A DNA stretch of 64,000 nt, taken from positions 62,001 to 126,000 of the forward strand of contig JAIOKI010000004.1 of the NCBI GenBank assembly GCA_028335825.1, given 5' to 3'. Below are positions 9,928-19,414 of this stretch, one piece after another (position 1 is the stretch's first letter; every line of letters starts with the position of its first letter). Under the pieces are notes generated by a model, which ran no database searches, had not been told where the DNA came from, and saw only the letters and a program-made list of their open reading frames with translations. The translations under genes and the position numbers were made by a program. Origin of the DNA: Nosema muscidifuracis (taxonomy: Eukaryota; Microsporidia; Nosematidae).

Positions 9928-11927
9928 TTTAAGGGTGAGAAATAACGAAATTTATAGGATAAAAATTAAATTAAATTTACAGATAAAAAATACTTTAATT
10001 TAAAACAATAAAAAAAGTCTTAAAATATATAATTTTTTTTAGATTTAAAAATGATTCAATTTCGAGTCATTTTCTATTTATTGTAATTTTTTTGCAAAAA
10101 AAATGTTTTAAGAAGAAATTAGAAGCCTGATTAATATTCAGCGTTATTATTTATAAATGCATTTTTAAAAAATTAATTTAGAAAAATAATTTATTAAATA
10201 TGCAAATTTATAAATAAAGACTTTAATTGTTTTTGTAAATATTAATAACTTTCTACTTTTCTTGAAAATATAAATTTTTCTCTTCATCTTGTTATGTATC
10301 AAATCAAACTTTTTATCAAAAAATATAATTATAATGGTATTTCTATTTCATACGTACCAGTTAATAATATAATTTTTTTTTAATATTTTTTATTAAAAAT
10401 TCTTTTATTTTTTGGTTTTTATCACATTAAATTTTATGATCACTTTTTATAAACTTATCATTTGAAAATTGAATTATGAGTACTATATTATTTCTAAAAA
10501 AAATTAATATCTATTTATGTATCTTACTTAACCTACTTAAATTACTTTTTTTAGTCTAAATAATAGAATTTATTTTGATAGCTATCTTCGTTTAGTTTTT
10601 ATAAAAATAATAATAAGACTTTATCAGATTCCACATCACATGGAAATTCTTCTTATTTCAAAAGGCATATTAACAAATTTAAAAGTTTTTTATAGTCAAA
10701 TAAAATACTTTTCTTGTTTTTATACTAAATTTTTTGATTTTCAAGTAATCTCTAATTCTTCATCATGATGTCTTAAAGAATATATACGTCATCTTTAATT
10801 TATACATACGAAAAAATATCAAATTTATAATCATGCATTTAAAATTAATATTTCTTGATTTTAAAATGTTTAATTATTTAATATTAAAAAGAATATTTAT
10901 CAAAAGCATCATGTTTTTCGAAAAAAATGTAGTATTTAGAATTTTTTAAATTTTATAATTTAGAAAGTAAGTCTTCGTTTTTTCATTAATACTAAAGCTT
11001 TATTATTTAATAAATTAATAAAAAATAATGTGTTAATTTGTTTATGGTCTAGTATCGATCTAAAGTAAAATTTAGGAATATATTATATTTAGAAAAATTA
11101 ATAAATAGCTCATATATCATATAAACAAGTTAGTAAAAATATTATATTTATAATTGCCTTAGTGATCAGTATATTAAAAAAATAATTAATAAAATACTAT
11201 CTTAGAGCAATTATTATCATGTAGAAAGTTTTTAGTAAACAGATGAATATTCTATAAAATTCCTTGTATTTATATCGTAAAGCTATAAAAACAATATAAA
11301 CTTACTGGTTTATTTAATAATACCAAGATAAATATCCTCAAAAATGATAATAAAAATTTCAAAATTATACTAAGAAATTTAATGTTTCATACTCATTAAA
11401 AAGTGTCAACTTTGTTTGTTTAAATTTTAAAATATTGCTTGTAATAAAAACAATTTGAAATTCTTCAAAGTTTACTATTTTAATTTCTTCTCATTAAAAG
11501 CTGCTTTTCTCCACAGGAATTTTTAAAAAGACTTTTCCTAACTAAGTTCTTCATGATAATATTAATATGTTGGTCTAAACGAAAACTTTGATCTAAATTT
11601 CTATTTTAATCTTAGTTCTAAATAAATAAGGCAGTTTTTTAAATATCATTAGATTCTTTCCTGTACGAAATAATTATAGTTTTATATTTGTTTACACTTC
11701 TATAAATCAATAATGAGGTTTTACTGATCATTTCCCCTTACAATCAATCTCTTCGGTATGTTGCTATTTTATTATTGAAGCTAATATTCTGTAATGTATA
11801 AATTATTTTTATTTATTATATATCTTTTCAAAATATGATAATCTTATTTTTTATTAAAATTACTAACTTGATATTAAATTTCATTTCATGAAACAAATAT
11901 ATAATTAAATTAAAAAAAACAATAAAA
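9928..11927. other. 2-kb gene desert
   Basis: No frame of convincing length on either strand. Weak protein-like fragments appear on the minus strand around 11400-11760, but I could not assign them, and no start motif is present. The region is probably decayed sequence. Confidence 0.4.
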
Positions 11928-12731
11928 ATGCTTTTTTTTCTTTTATGCATAAATTCATACGAAATAGATCTCCTAGTAAACAAAAAAATAATAATACATT
12001 CGATACCTTACCCTAACTTCATTTTATCAGAGAATTTTTCGGATTTTTCTAAGAACGTTTTTCATACGAAAAATTCTACTTATAATTTAAAAGAATTTAA
12101 TAAAATATCTCGTTTAGAAAAATTTGATGATAAATATAGAATAAAAATTGGGAATTATTATGTATGCCAGAATAAAAATACAATATGTAATTATAATTCT
12201 GAAACAAAAATGTGTAAAGATGACAAATATAATGAAGTCGATTGTGATATATGTAAAAATAAATTGATAGAAACATGTGAATCCGATATAGATTTATGGG
12301 ATATTGAAAAAACTTCTTTAGGATATATTATAAAAAGAAAGGATATGTGTTTTACTTTAGGATTCAAATTGTTCTTAGATACTTGTAAAGAAAGTAAAAA
12401 TCAATTATTTGGATTTGAAGATCATGAATTATTAAGCTGTATAGAAAACTTCAATATTAATAAGAAACCAGAAACAAATAAAGAACTTATTGATAGTATA
12501 AAAATGAAAAAAAATATAAAAAACTTAAAAAAGGTTGATCCAGAAAAGTTTAATAAAATATTAAAGGATATAGAAAAACAGAAAGATCCTGAGAAAGCTT
12601 TAGAAGAAATTATACCAGGTATAAAAAATAAGAAAAAAATGAAAAAGTTGTGGGGTAAGTTATGGGGGTTTGGAAATTTTAATTGGCCTAAAGGATTCAA
12701 AGTTAAATTATTTTGTACTAAATTGTGGTGA
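11928..12731 (+). CDS. Secreted ricin-B-lectin-like protein with Lys/Trp-rich tail
   Basis: 267 residues with an N-terminal hydrophobic segment (1-15). Residues about 65-170 look like a degenerate beta-trefoil of the ricin B lectin type. They contain repeated Cys-flanked units with 'C..DIDLWDIEKT' (a QxW-like position at 119-129) and 'CKESKNQLFGFEDH' (153-166), the NQxF variant common in microsporidian ricin-B-like proteins. From about 180 the protein changes to a Lys/Glu-rich helix and ends in a Trp-rich basic stretch (LWGKLWGFGNFNW). Ricin-B-like proteins are secreted spore or host-interaction factors in microsporidia; carbohydrate binding here is inference. The start lacks a CCC block. The gene is followed at once by a short repeat array. 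Confidence 0.6.
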   Translation: MLFFLLCINSYEIDLLVNKKIIIHSIPYPNFILSENFSDFSKNVFHTKNSTYNLKEFNKISRLEKFDDKYRIKIGNYYVCQNKNTICNYNSETKMCKDDKYNEVDCDICKNKLIETCESDIDLWDIEKTSLGYIIKRKDMCFTLGFKLFLDTCKESKNQLFGFEDHELLSCIENFNINKKPETNKELIDSIKMKKNIKNLKKVDPEKFNKILKDIEKQKDPEKALEEIIPGIKNKKKMKKLWGKLWGFGNFNWPKGFKVKLFCTKLW

Positions 12732-12734
12732 TAT

Positions 12735-12990
12735 TTATATAATTTAAAGTAAATTGATATGAGGTAAAAAAAATTATAAATAAATTATTTTCTTTATTGT
12801 GATTAAATAATCCATAATTTGAAGTAAATTGATATGAGAATAAAAATTTAGATAATTTCAAGTAAATTGATAAGAATTTAAATAATTCCATAATGTATAT
12901 TTTATTTATACTAAACTGCAAATTTAGATAATTTAAAGTAAATTGATAAGAAATTAAATAATTTACATAATATTTATTTTATTTATACTA
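12735..12990. repeat. Degenerate direct repeats downstream of the lectin-like gene
   Basis: Four copies of a core AARTAAATTGATAWGA (near 12749, 12821, 12859 and 12937) are spaced 38-78 bases apart, embedded in longer similar flanks (TTTATTTATACTAAA occurs twice). They are intergenic and non-coding. Confidence 0.75.
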
Positions 12991-13394
12991 AAATAATATA
13001 AGTTATTTTCTCTATAATATATTTTGTACATAAGTTAAGTATATTTAAGATACGAGATTAATAAGTCATATTATAAATTTGTCGGTTAACTGTCAAAAAT
13101 ATCAATTTTATAATAAAATTTATTTCTATTTATTAAGTTCAAAACTAGATATTATTACATAATTATAAATTTTTTTATTGTTTATATTTATAATTAAGTT
13201 ATTAAAATTGATTAATATAACAACATATACCCTACCAACTAAAGATATAATTATCCATTATAAATTAATTATTTACTAATAAATCTTGAATAAACAATCT
13301 ATTGTAAGTTTATATCTATTTAACTACTCATTTTAAATATAACAACTTATTGTAAATATTTTTTGTTTTTATTTTTAGTAAAAATGACCCTTAA
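12991..13394. other. AT-rich upstream region of the B-box gene
   Basis: No gene. The last bases carry the start motif ACCCTTAAATG of the downstream gene, with CCC at 13388-13390. Confidence 0.5.
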
Positions 13395-14666
13395 ATGCAG
13401 GACATAGAATATTTACTCAAATACACTCTAGACAGTGCCCTACTCAGACTAGAAAATGTCAAAGACATAAGCGATCCAACATCTATAATAGCTTTCAGAA
13501 AGAAGTTTGGTGATACAAAAACCCTCAAATTGTTTACTAGAGATGGGTCTATTTTTCCCATATTTAATGTTCCTTTATCTAAAGGAATTAAACATACAGT
13601 ACAATATTGTGAAGTTGCTGTTGGTGATTCTTTGTTTGTTACTAAAGAGTATGCTAAGACTCTTAATATACCTGACAAGTATGCTAGCTTCATTATTAAT
13701 GAGAAATCTGATCAATTTAATCTTCTTCTTGATGATAAAAATTTTGATACTAAAGATTTCAGTTATGTGGTTAAAGACTCAGGAAGAATTCTTCCTTTAG
13801 CACAGATTACTTTTGAATATGATGAAGAATTAGAAAGAAAATCTAAAGGAGTATTTGTTTGTGAGAGATGTAGAATGAATCAATCAGTTTCTTTCTGTCC
13901 ATCCGAAAGAGCTAATTTCTGTGAGAAGTGTGATGAAGAAGTTCATATAGATGAATTTCATAAGAGACATGAAAGATTTTATTTTAATCAGTGTGGTAAG
14001 AAGAAGTTTATATATTGTTCTATACATCCTGATACTATGGTAGAATATTTCTGTAAGACTTGTATCATTCCTATATGTACTAAATGTAAAATTAATGGAA
14101 ATCATTCAGAATTACCTAATAGTTCTCATGGTTTAGTAGGATATTTAGAAGTATGCGATATGTTACAAGAAGAAGTTAAAAAGTCGAATGAAGAAATTAA
14201 TCCAATTATGGAGCATTTAGTAAGAAATCTTGAAGATTTCAAAGATACTTGTCAAAATTTTAAAATGAATATTTCTGATATACGTCAGAAAATAGAAAAT
14301 GAATATAAATCGATAATTAACGAACTTAAAATATATGAGAATAATCAGTATCAAATAATTAATGCTAATTATATAAATAGTATATGTAAGCTTGATAACT
14401 TAGAGAGAATGAAAGAATATGCTTTATCTTTAGAACCATCTCTATTAGTAAGAAATTTCAGAAGTGTAGTTCAACAAAGAAATGATCTTGATATTAATTG
14501 TGAGATTAATTATGTTCCTAAGCATGTTGAACTTAAAGGAAAATTAAGTTTAGGAGATCCAATTCAACTTACACCTAGAAAAGGACAATCACCAAGAATG
14601 GAAAAGACAACTAAGATGTATGTAGAGACACGTGGAAGGATTTGTAATAAAAATGAGAGAAGTTAA
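13395..14666 (+). CDS. Tandem B-box zinc-finger protein
   Basis: 423 residues, start supported by ACCCTTAAATG. The N-terminal 150 residues have no recognised fold. Two consecutive B-box zinc fingers follow. Box 1 uses C156/C159...C168...C176/C179...H184, H189, H192. Box 2 uses C208/H211...C220/C223...C228/C231...H237, H245. A coiled coil at about 255-345 comes next, as in TRIM-type proteins, but there is no RING. C-terminal residues 375-423 are basic with TP/SP sites. It is a predicted scaffold or protein-protein interaction factor, cytosolic or nuclear. Tandem B-box proteins without RING are known in microsporidia and plants; a specific role cannot be stated. Codon use is ordinary for the conserved block that begins here. 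Confidence 0.85.
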   Translation: MQDIEYLLKYTLDSALLRLENVKDISDPTSIIAFRKKFGDTKTLKLFTRDGSIFPIFNVPLSKGIKHTVQYCEVAVGDSLFVTKEYAKTLNIPDKYASFIINEKSDQFNLLLDDKNFDTKDFSYVVKDSGRILPLAQITFEYDEELERKSKGVFVCERCRMNQSVSFCPSERANFCEKCDEEVHIDEFHKRHERFYFNQCGKKKFIYCSIHPDTMVEYFCKTCIIPICTKCKINGNHSELPNSSHGLVGYLEVCDMLQEEVKKSNEEINPIMEHLVRNLEDFKDTCQNFKMNISDIRQKIENEYKSIINELKIYENNQYQIINANYINSICKLDNLERMKEYALSLEPSLLVRNFRSVVQQRNDLDINCEINYVPKHVELKGKLSLGDPIQLTPRKGQSPRMEKTTKMYVETRGRICNKNERS

Positions 14667-15105
14667 AATATTCATATATTATTTAATTTAAAAGTATTTT
14701 TTCTAATTTAAAAGTATATTCATATATATTTTAGTATATGAATATATATCTTGTCTATATCTACTTATTTAATATATAAGTATATTATTTAATTTAAAAG
14801 TATATATATATATATTTTAGTATATTTTTCAATTTAAAAGTATATTCTCATATATCTTAGTATATATCTATTTGTTTAATATAAAAGTATATTATTTAAT
14901 ATAAGTAACTTCTTTTTTGCATACAATATAAAAAATACCCTTCTTTTAGTACAAGGATATAAATTAAAAACATAAAAAAAAACCCCTACAATATAAAGAT
15001 ATGTAAAAAAAAATCTTCTTTAAAATACAGAGACCTAGCGTAATCCCCTATTTTAATATAACATCAAAAAAACTTCTCTAAAATAAAAATTATAAATTAA
15101 AATAT
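14667..15105. repeat. Degenerate tandem repeats between convergent genes
   Basis: Repeats of TATTTAATTTAAAAGTATAT and TCATATATATTTTAGTATAT type units run from about 14680 to 14900, followed by an A-rich stretch. No gene. The two flanking genes converge on this spacer. Confidence 0.7.
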
Positions 15106-16239
15106 TTAATTTTCACTTCTCATTCCTTTAATATTCTTCTCAGCCTTCTCCAATGATGATTTAATATTATCCTTCTGATCTAATACTTTAGATATATCTT
15201 GACTAGTACCAAACCATTTAGTTAATCTTTCTTTAAATGATGGATCTTTTAATTCATGATTATAAGGTTTTTCATAGACATTAGAAAAGATTAATGCAAA
15301 TATTGATGCTCTTTCATTAGAATGTATCTCATCTTTCTTATTCTTATCACTTTCTGGTATAACAGTTTTATAATCAAATTTATGATTTATAGTAAGGAAT
15401 GTATAAAGATTGAATAATCTTGAATATAAGAAGGTCTCGAAAGGAGTAGCTTTTACTGTAGCCATATTTAAAAAGAAATCATTAATCTTTGTCTTATATT
15501 CATCTGCATCATATCCAAGAGTATCCATAAATTTCTTAATATCTTTATATAAAGATTCACTTACTTCTCCATTAATAAATTTATAATCATCTTTGTTAGC
15601 AACAAGATTCTTTAAAATATTAAGGAAAGGCTTAGAAGCTTTCATCCATACAGATGGTTTATTATTAATAGTAAAGAATCCTTTGATTTCTTCACTAGTG
15701 ATATCAGGATTAGTTACGAAATATTTAGATTTAAATTTTTGATCATAAATTTTGTCCTTATTCATAGAAACTTTAGCTAGAGTACGGAATTCTTCTACTT
15801 CAGATTTAGTCTTTTTACCTTCAAGTCTACATTTAACATTAAATTCTACTCTCCATAAATCTTCTACTGTTTTTTTCTCATCAATAAGAGTAAATAATTT
15901 TTCTGGTCCTCTTGGAGCATGTAAAGGATAATTACCAGTTATAATTAATGCTTCTTTATTCTGAGCTAATTCTAAAAAATCTTCAAATTTTTTACTAGAA
16001 GGATAATCATTTTTTTTATATCCTTTATATCTTCCTTCAAATAAAGCAGAATCTCCACCTTTAGTTCTCCATGCCATGAATGTTCTAGCATATAATTCAG
16101 AATTAAGATCTACAAAACTACCAAATATAATTATTCCTACTAACCAAGATATAGCAGCTACTAATAATCCTATAAGAGTGAACTTAATAAAAAAGAATGA
16201 TTTAGATGGTTGTTGTTTCTTTTCAGTTTCAGTTGTCAT
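15106..16239 (-). CDS. Signal-anchor membrane protein, unknown function
   Basis: 377 residues beginning MTTETEKKQQPSKS, with one hydrophobic helix at about 16-43 (FFIKFTLIGLLVAAISWLVG...) and then a large soluble domain. The short basic/polar N-tail suggests a type II signal anchor with the bulk in the lumen or outside. The C-terminus has a Lys-rich coiled stretch. No family recognised. It lies in the conserved block, which suggests it is conserved among microsporidia rather than an orphan, but that is inference. The start has no CCC block; instead GGGGTAAACAAATG precedes it on the coding strand. Confidence 0.75.
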   Translation of the reverse strand: MTTETEKKQQPSKSFFFIKFTLIGLLVAAISWLVGIIIFGSFVDLNSELYARTFMAWRTKGGDSALFEGRYKGYKKNDYPSSKKFEDFLELAQNKEALIITGNYPLHAPRGPEKLFTLIDEKKTVEDLWRVEFNVKCRLEGKKTKSEVEEFRTLAKVSMNKDKIYDQKFKSKYFVTNPDITSEEIKGFFTINNKPSVWMKASKPFLNILKNLVANKDDYKFINGEVSESLYKDIKKFMDTLGYDADEYKTKINDFFLNMATVKATPFETFLYSRLFNLYTFLTINHKFDYKTVIPESDKNKKDEIHSNERASIFALIFSNVYEKPYNHELKDPSFKERLTKWFGTSQDISKVLDQKDNIKSSLEKAEKNIKGMRSEN

Positions 16240-16730
16240 TTGTTTACCCCTAAAAATTTAAAAAATTTATAAATCAAAAAAAGGAGATTTTTTAATTTTT
16301 ATTATTTTATTTTTTTATTATGTTATTTTTATTATAAATGAAAGATTTCTCTTATTTTATTTTTTTATTTAATGGAACATCTCTATTATTTTATTTTTTT
16401 TTTATTTAATGGAATATTTCTAATTTGTTGTTAATTTTTTTTATTTATGGAATATTTCTAATATGTTGTTTAATATTGTATTAATATATGTCAAATATTT
16501 GAATGATATTAATTATGAAAAAATTATAAACATTTATTTCAAATAAAAATAAAATATTATTTCTAACAATGATATAATTATTTATGTATTATTTTTTTTA
16601 TGATATAATTATTTAATAAAATTATTTTTTTAATGATATAATTATTTGATAATATTTTTTAATAGTATTATTTTTTAATAATGATATAATTATTTGATAA
16701 TATTTTTTTAATAATAATAGTTTGTTTGTT
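16240..16730. repeat. Low-complexity spacer with short repeats
   Basis: Repeated units of TTTAATGGAATATTTCTAAT (16370-16480) and of ATGATATAATTATTT (16570-16700). No coding potential. Confidence 0.65.
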
Positions 16731-16940
16731 TTATAACAAATTAAAATACATCACATTACTTCCATTTACAATCATATCTCCTACTTCTTCTTGATCCTTT
16801 GCTTGACTCAAGTATACATTTACATATACATCTATTCCTTTGAGTATACCAGATATAACTCTTTTATCATAAGTGTATATTTCTACTATCTCTCCTACAT
16901 GCATCTTCAAATAATCATATGGTGATTTATCAATATCCAT
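16731..16940 (-). CDS. Sm-like snRNP protein (SmG/LSm7-like)
   Basis: 69 residues forming a minimal Sm fold. The Sm1 half reads VEIYTYDKRVISGILKGIDVYVNV (the key G-x-L-x-G-x-D-x-x-x-N pattern), and the Sm2 half ends in VGDMIVNGSNVMYF (the x-G-x-N-V pattern of the RNA-binding knot). Compactness and the GILKGIDxYVN pattern fit SmG or LSm7 best, but assignment within the heteroheptamer is uncertain. Sm proteins ring around U-rich RNA in spliceosomal snRNPs or, as LSm, act in mRNA decay. The start is backed by ATCCCCTTTATG. Confidence 0.8.
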   Translation of the reverse strand: MDIDKSPYDYLKMHVGEIVEIYTYDKRVISGILKGIDVYVNVYLSQAKDQEEVGDMIVNGSNVMYFNLL

Positions 16941-17247
16941 AAAGGGGATTAAAATTATAATTTATATGATTACTATAACAATATTATTCTTATATTATAT
17001 TATAACAATATAAATTTTATAATTATAATTATATCAATATTATCATTTATATGATTATTATATTTTTTATTATTCTTATAATTATATTATATTTTTTATT
17101 ATTACTATAACAATATTAATTTTATACACATTGAAGGTTATATATTTTTTTATAACAATAATTTTTTATAACAATATAATTTATAATTATATTTTATTTC
17201 TCTATACATTACTACAACAATAATAATCTTATATATTTATCTCCCTT
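16941..17247. other. AT-rich divergent intergenic region
   Basis: Between the divergently transcribed Sm-like gene and the ubiquitin-like gene. It holds imperfect ATTATATTTTTTATTATT-type repeats, and each end carries the CCC start motif of its gene. Confidence 0.55.
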
Positions 17248-17739
17248 ATGTCATACTCTGTTTTATTCTCAGATGATGAAGATATTAAGAATTCTATTAT
17301 AGATAATATATTCTCAGAAGAAAATGTAATATCTTCTAAAAATTATCTATCTATTAAGAATAATTATAAAAGATCTCTCTTCCATCTTAAAAATGGAATA
17401 TTCTATGACTTCTTCAAATACAGAAAACAGTTAAAATATTTTAATAAATTTAAAATATTGTCTGTTATTGATTCTAATAATAAATCTATAATAGATTCTA
17501 TTAATGATACTGATCATGTTAAAGTACTATTTGATTCTAATATAATAACTAAAAGTAAGATACTAGAAGTAGAAGGATGTACAGTAAAAGATTTAAAAAG
17601 ACTTATTTATGATAAAATAGGGCTTAGTGTTAGTAAACAAGAGATATACAGGAATGAAGATCTTCTTAATAATTCTGTATATTTAAATAATGGGACAGTA
17701 TTAGTTAAACAGAAGAGAAGAACTAATAGAAGAAATTGA
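17248..17739 (+). CDS. Protein with C-terminal ubiquitin-like domain
   Basis: 163 residues; start backed by CTCCCTTATG. The N-terminal 85 residues are acidic then basic without a recognised fold. Residues about 92-155 show a ubiquitin-like pattern: VLFDSNIITKSKILEVEG (beta hairpin), TVKDLKRLIYDKIGLSV (helix), KQEIYRNEDLLNN (the Q-x-h-x-x-N/G-x-x-L signature) and NNGTVLVKQK (last strand). The tail is basic (RRTNRRN) with no Gly-Gly, so it is not a conjugated modifier but probably an adaptor. The N-terminal SDDED acidic motif could be a CK2 site. Function unknown. Confidence 0.6.
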   Translation: MSYSVLFSDDEDIKNSIIDNIFSEENVISSKNYLSIKNNYKRSLFHLKNGIFYDFFKYRKQLKYFNKFKILSVIDSNNKSIIDSINDTDHVKVLFDSNIITKSKILEVEGCTVKDLKRLIYDKIGLSVSKQEIYRNEDLLNNSVYLNNGTVLVKQKRRTNRRN

Positions 17740-18044
17740 TAAATATATTAAATAGTTAAATTATAATATATTAAAGAGTTAAAATACAACTACAATAATT
17801 ATATTATTATATCAAATTATGATACATTAATAAAATACAACTACAATAAATATAATTATTATATCAAATTATGATACATTAATAAAATATACCTATCTTA
17901 CAACTATAATAATTACATTTATAAAATACAACTATAATAATTACATTAATAAAATATACCTATCTTACAACTATAATAATTAAATACAATAATTTAGTAA
18001 GGTATTTTTTAAGATAAATATTTTTTATTTACAAATAACCTCTT
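17740..18044. repeat. Tandem degenerate repeats
   Basis: Alternating units of AATAAAATACAACTACAATAA and ATATACCTATCTTACAACTA, each present two or more times. Non-coding spacer between co-oriented genes. Confidence 0.7.
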
Positions 18045-18275
18045 ATGGAAGATAACAACAAGAAAGAAGAACCCTTCATTGGAATAAAGACTTCTTCTAA
18101 AGTATACAACCGTAGAATATTTGATTCTCCTTCTAGTAAAGCAAGGATTCTTACTCCAGTAAAAAATGCTTTATATAAATCTCATGGTAATGCTTTTAAA
18201 TTTATTAAAGCTGTACAAGATATTGGAGATAAGAAAAATAAAGAAAATGTTAATATGGATGATTGGGAATTGTAA
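18045..18275 (+). CDS. Small protein with KEN box and SP/TP sites
   Basis: 76 residues, highly charged. It contains F26-D-S-P29 and T37-P38 (minimal CDK sites), a central hydrophobic/basic stretch (VKNALYKSHGNAFKFIKAV) and a KEN triplet at 66-68 followed by acidic MDDWEL. KEN is the recognition motif of the APC/C-Cdh1 ubiquitin ligase. I do not recognise the family. The combination suggests a cell-cycle-regulated small protein, but this is inference from short motifs that can occur by chance. The start has CCTCTTATG, a weak form of the motif. Confidence 0.6.
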   Translation: MEDNNKKEEPFIGIKTSSKVYNRRIFDSPSSKARILTPVKNALYKSHGNAFKFIKAVQDIGDKKNKENVNMDDWEL

Positions 18276-18735
18276 AATAAATTTTCATTATAAGAATAAT
18301 AAAATGATTAATTCAAAGGAAATTTAAGTTATTTTATCGAAGTCTTTCTATTATTAAGTTATTTTTTTTCTAAGTCTTTTCATTATTAAGTTATTTTATG
18401 AAAGTCTTTCTCATTATTAAGTTATTTTATCAAGTCTTTCCATTATTAGGTTATTTTATCAAAGCTTTTCATTATTAAGTAATTTTTAAAGGTTAATTTT
18501 AATGCATAAACTCAAATTATTTTTATTAATGTAAATTTATTAGATAAAATTTTATTAAAGTCTTTCCATTAGAAAACAAGTACTTTAATTATAAAGTTTT
18601 GTTATTATAAAGTATAATCTTATTTAATTATAAAGTATAAAACCTCAATTTAATTATAAAGTATAAAATCTTATTTAATATAAAGTATAATCTTAATTTA
18701 AATATAATATATAAAACCTTAATTTAACTATTATT
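18276..18735. repeat. Two adjacent degenerate tandem arrays
   Basis: 18340-18560 repeats AAGTTATTTTATCAAAGTCT-type units about six times. 18580-18720 repeats TTTAATTATAAAGTATAAA-type units about six times. No genes. Confidence 0.75.
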
Positions 18736-19095
18736 TTAATACCATTTAATAACATTAGTATTAACAACATATCCACCTGCAAATATCTTATCCACTATTT
18801 CATATACTTCTTTAAAATTATAAATAAAATGAAGTTCAGAAAGACCAGGAAATTCTTTAGTTAATGATTCTAATAGTATATTTATTAAAGATAAAATGTA
18901 CATTTCATTCTCATTATCAATAACAAAACAGATATAAATTGTATTAAACTTTCTAAATATAATATCTTTACAAATATTTGAATCTCTTTCTGATAAGACT
19001 ATAGATTTAATTTCTTTGTTACTGTATGTATCTTGATAAGTTTTAACTAGTCTTGTTTCTGAATGTTCATTGAAGATTAAAATTTTTTTTATCAT
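18736..19095 (-). CDS. APS3: AP-3 adaptor complex sigma (small) subunit
   Basis: The start is set at the internal ATG (MIKKILIFNEHSETRL), giving 119 residues. The open frame continues upstream, but that part is AT-junk-like and the family always begins MIK/MIR. Matches to the clathrin-adaptor small-chain family run throughout: ILIFN at the start, FVIDNENEMYILSLINILLE (the 'DxxExElxxLxxIxxhVE' block), then LHFIYNF and GGYVVNTN at the C-terminus. Features specific to AP-3 sigma rather than AP-1/2 are IFNEH-xxx-RL, SERDSNIC and the GGxVxxTN ending. In yeast AP-3 moves cargo from Golgi to vacuole. A single surviving AP-3 subunit here implies a retained AP-3-like coat. Confidence 0.85.
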   Translation of the reverse strand: MIKKILIFNEHSETRLVKTYQDTYSNKEIKSIVLSERDSNICKDIIFRKFNTIYICFVIDNENEMYILSLINILLESLTKEFPGLSELHFIYNFKEVYEIVDKIFAGGYVVNTNVIKWY

Positions 19096-19414
19096 TTGTT
19101 TGTTGACAGAATAAATAAAATTAAATATTATTTTGATATTTGTCATAATATTTATCATAATATTTGTTTTATATATATTATTTATACTATTATATATAAT
19201 ATTATATATATTATTTAAATATAGATATGTTATATAATAATATCATTATATTATATAATTTACATATACCACTTATATAAATATCTTATATATATCAATT
19301 ATTTATACTACTTATATAGATATCTTATAAATCTTATATTATTTATACCACTTATATATCTCATACCACTTTTATATCTTAAAAGTACTTCTTAATAAAT
19401 TCACCCTCAATAAA
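19096..19414. other. AT-rich divergent spacer
   Basis: Dominated by TATATAATATTATATATT and repeated ACCACTTATATA/ATCTTATAT units. It ends in CACCCTCAATAAAATG, the start motif of the hydrolase gene. Confidence 0.6.

Noticed and set aside
11400-11780. Protein-like minus-strand fragments in the 2-kb desert
   Set aside because: Vaguely like the thumb region of a reverse transcriptase, but the resemblance is too weak and the frames too broken to call an element.
12422-12700. 92-codon minus-strand ORF
   Set aside because: Antisense shadow of the Lys-rich tail of the lectin-like gene (low-complexity Phe/Ile).
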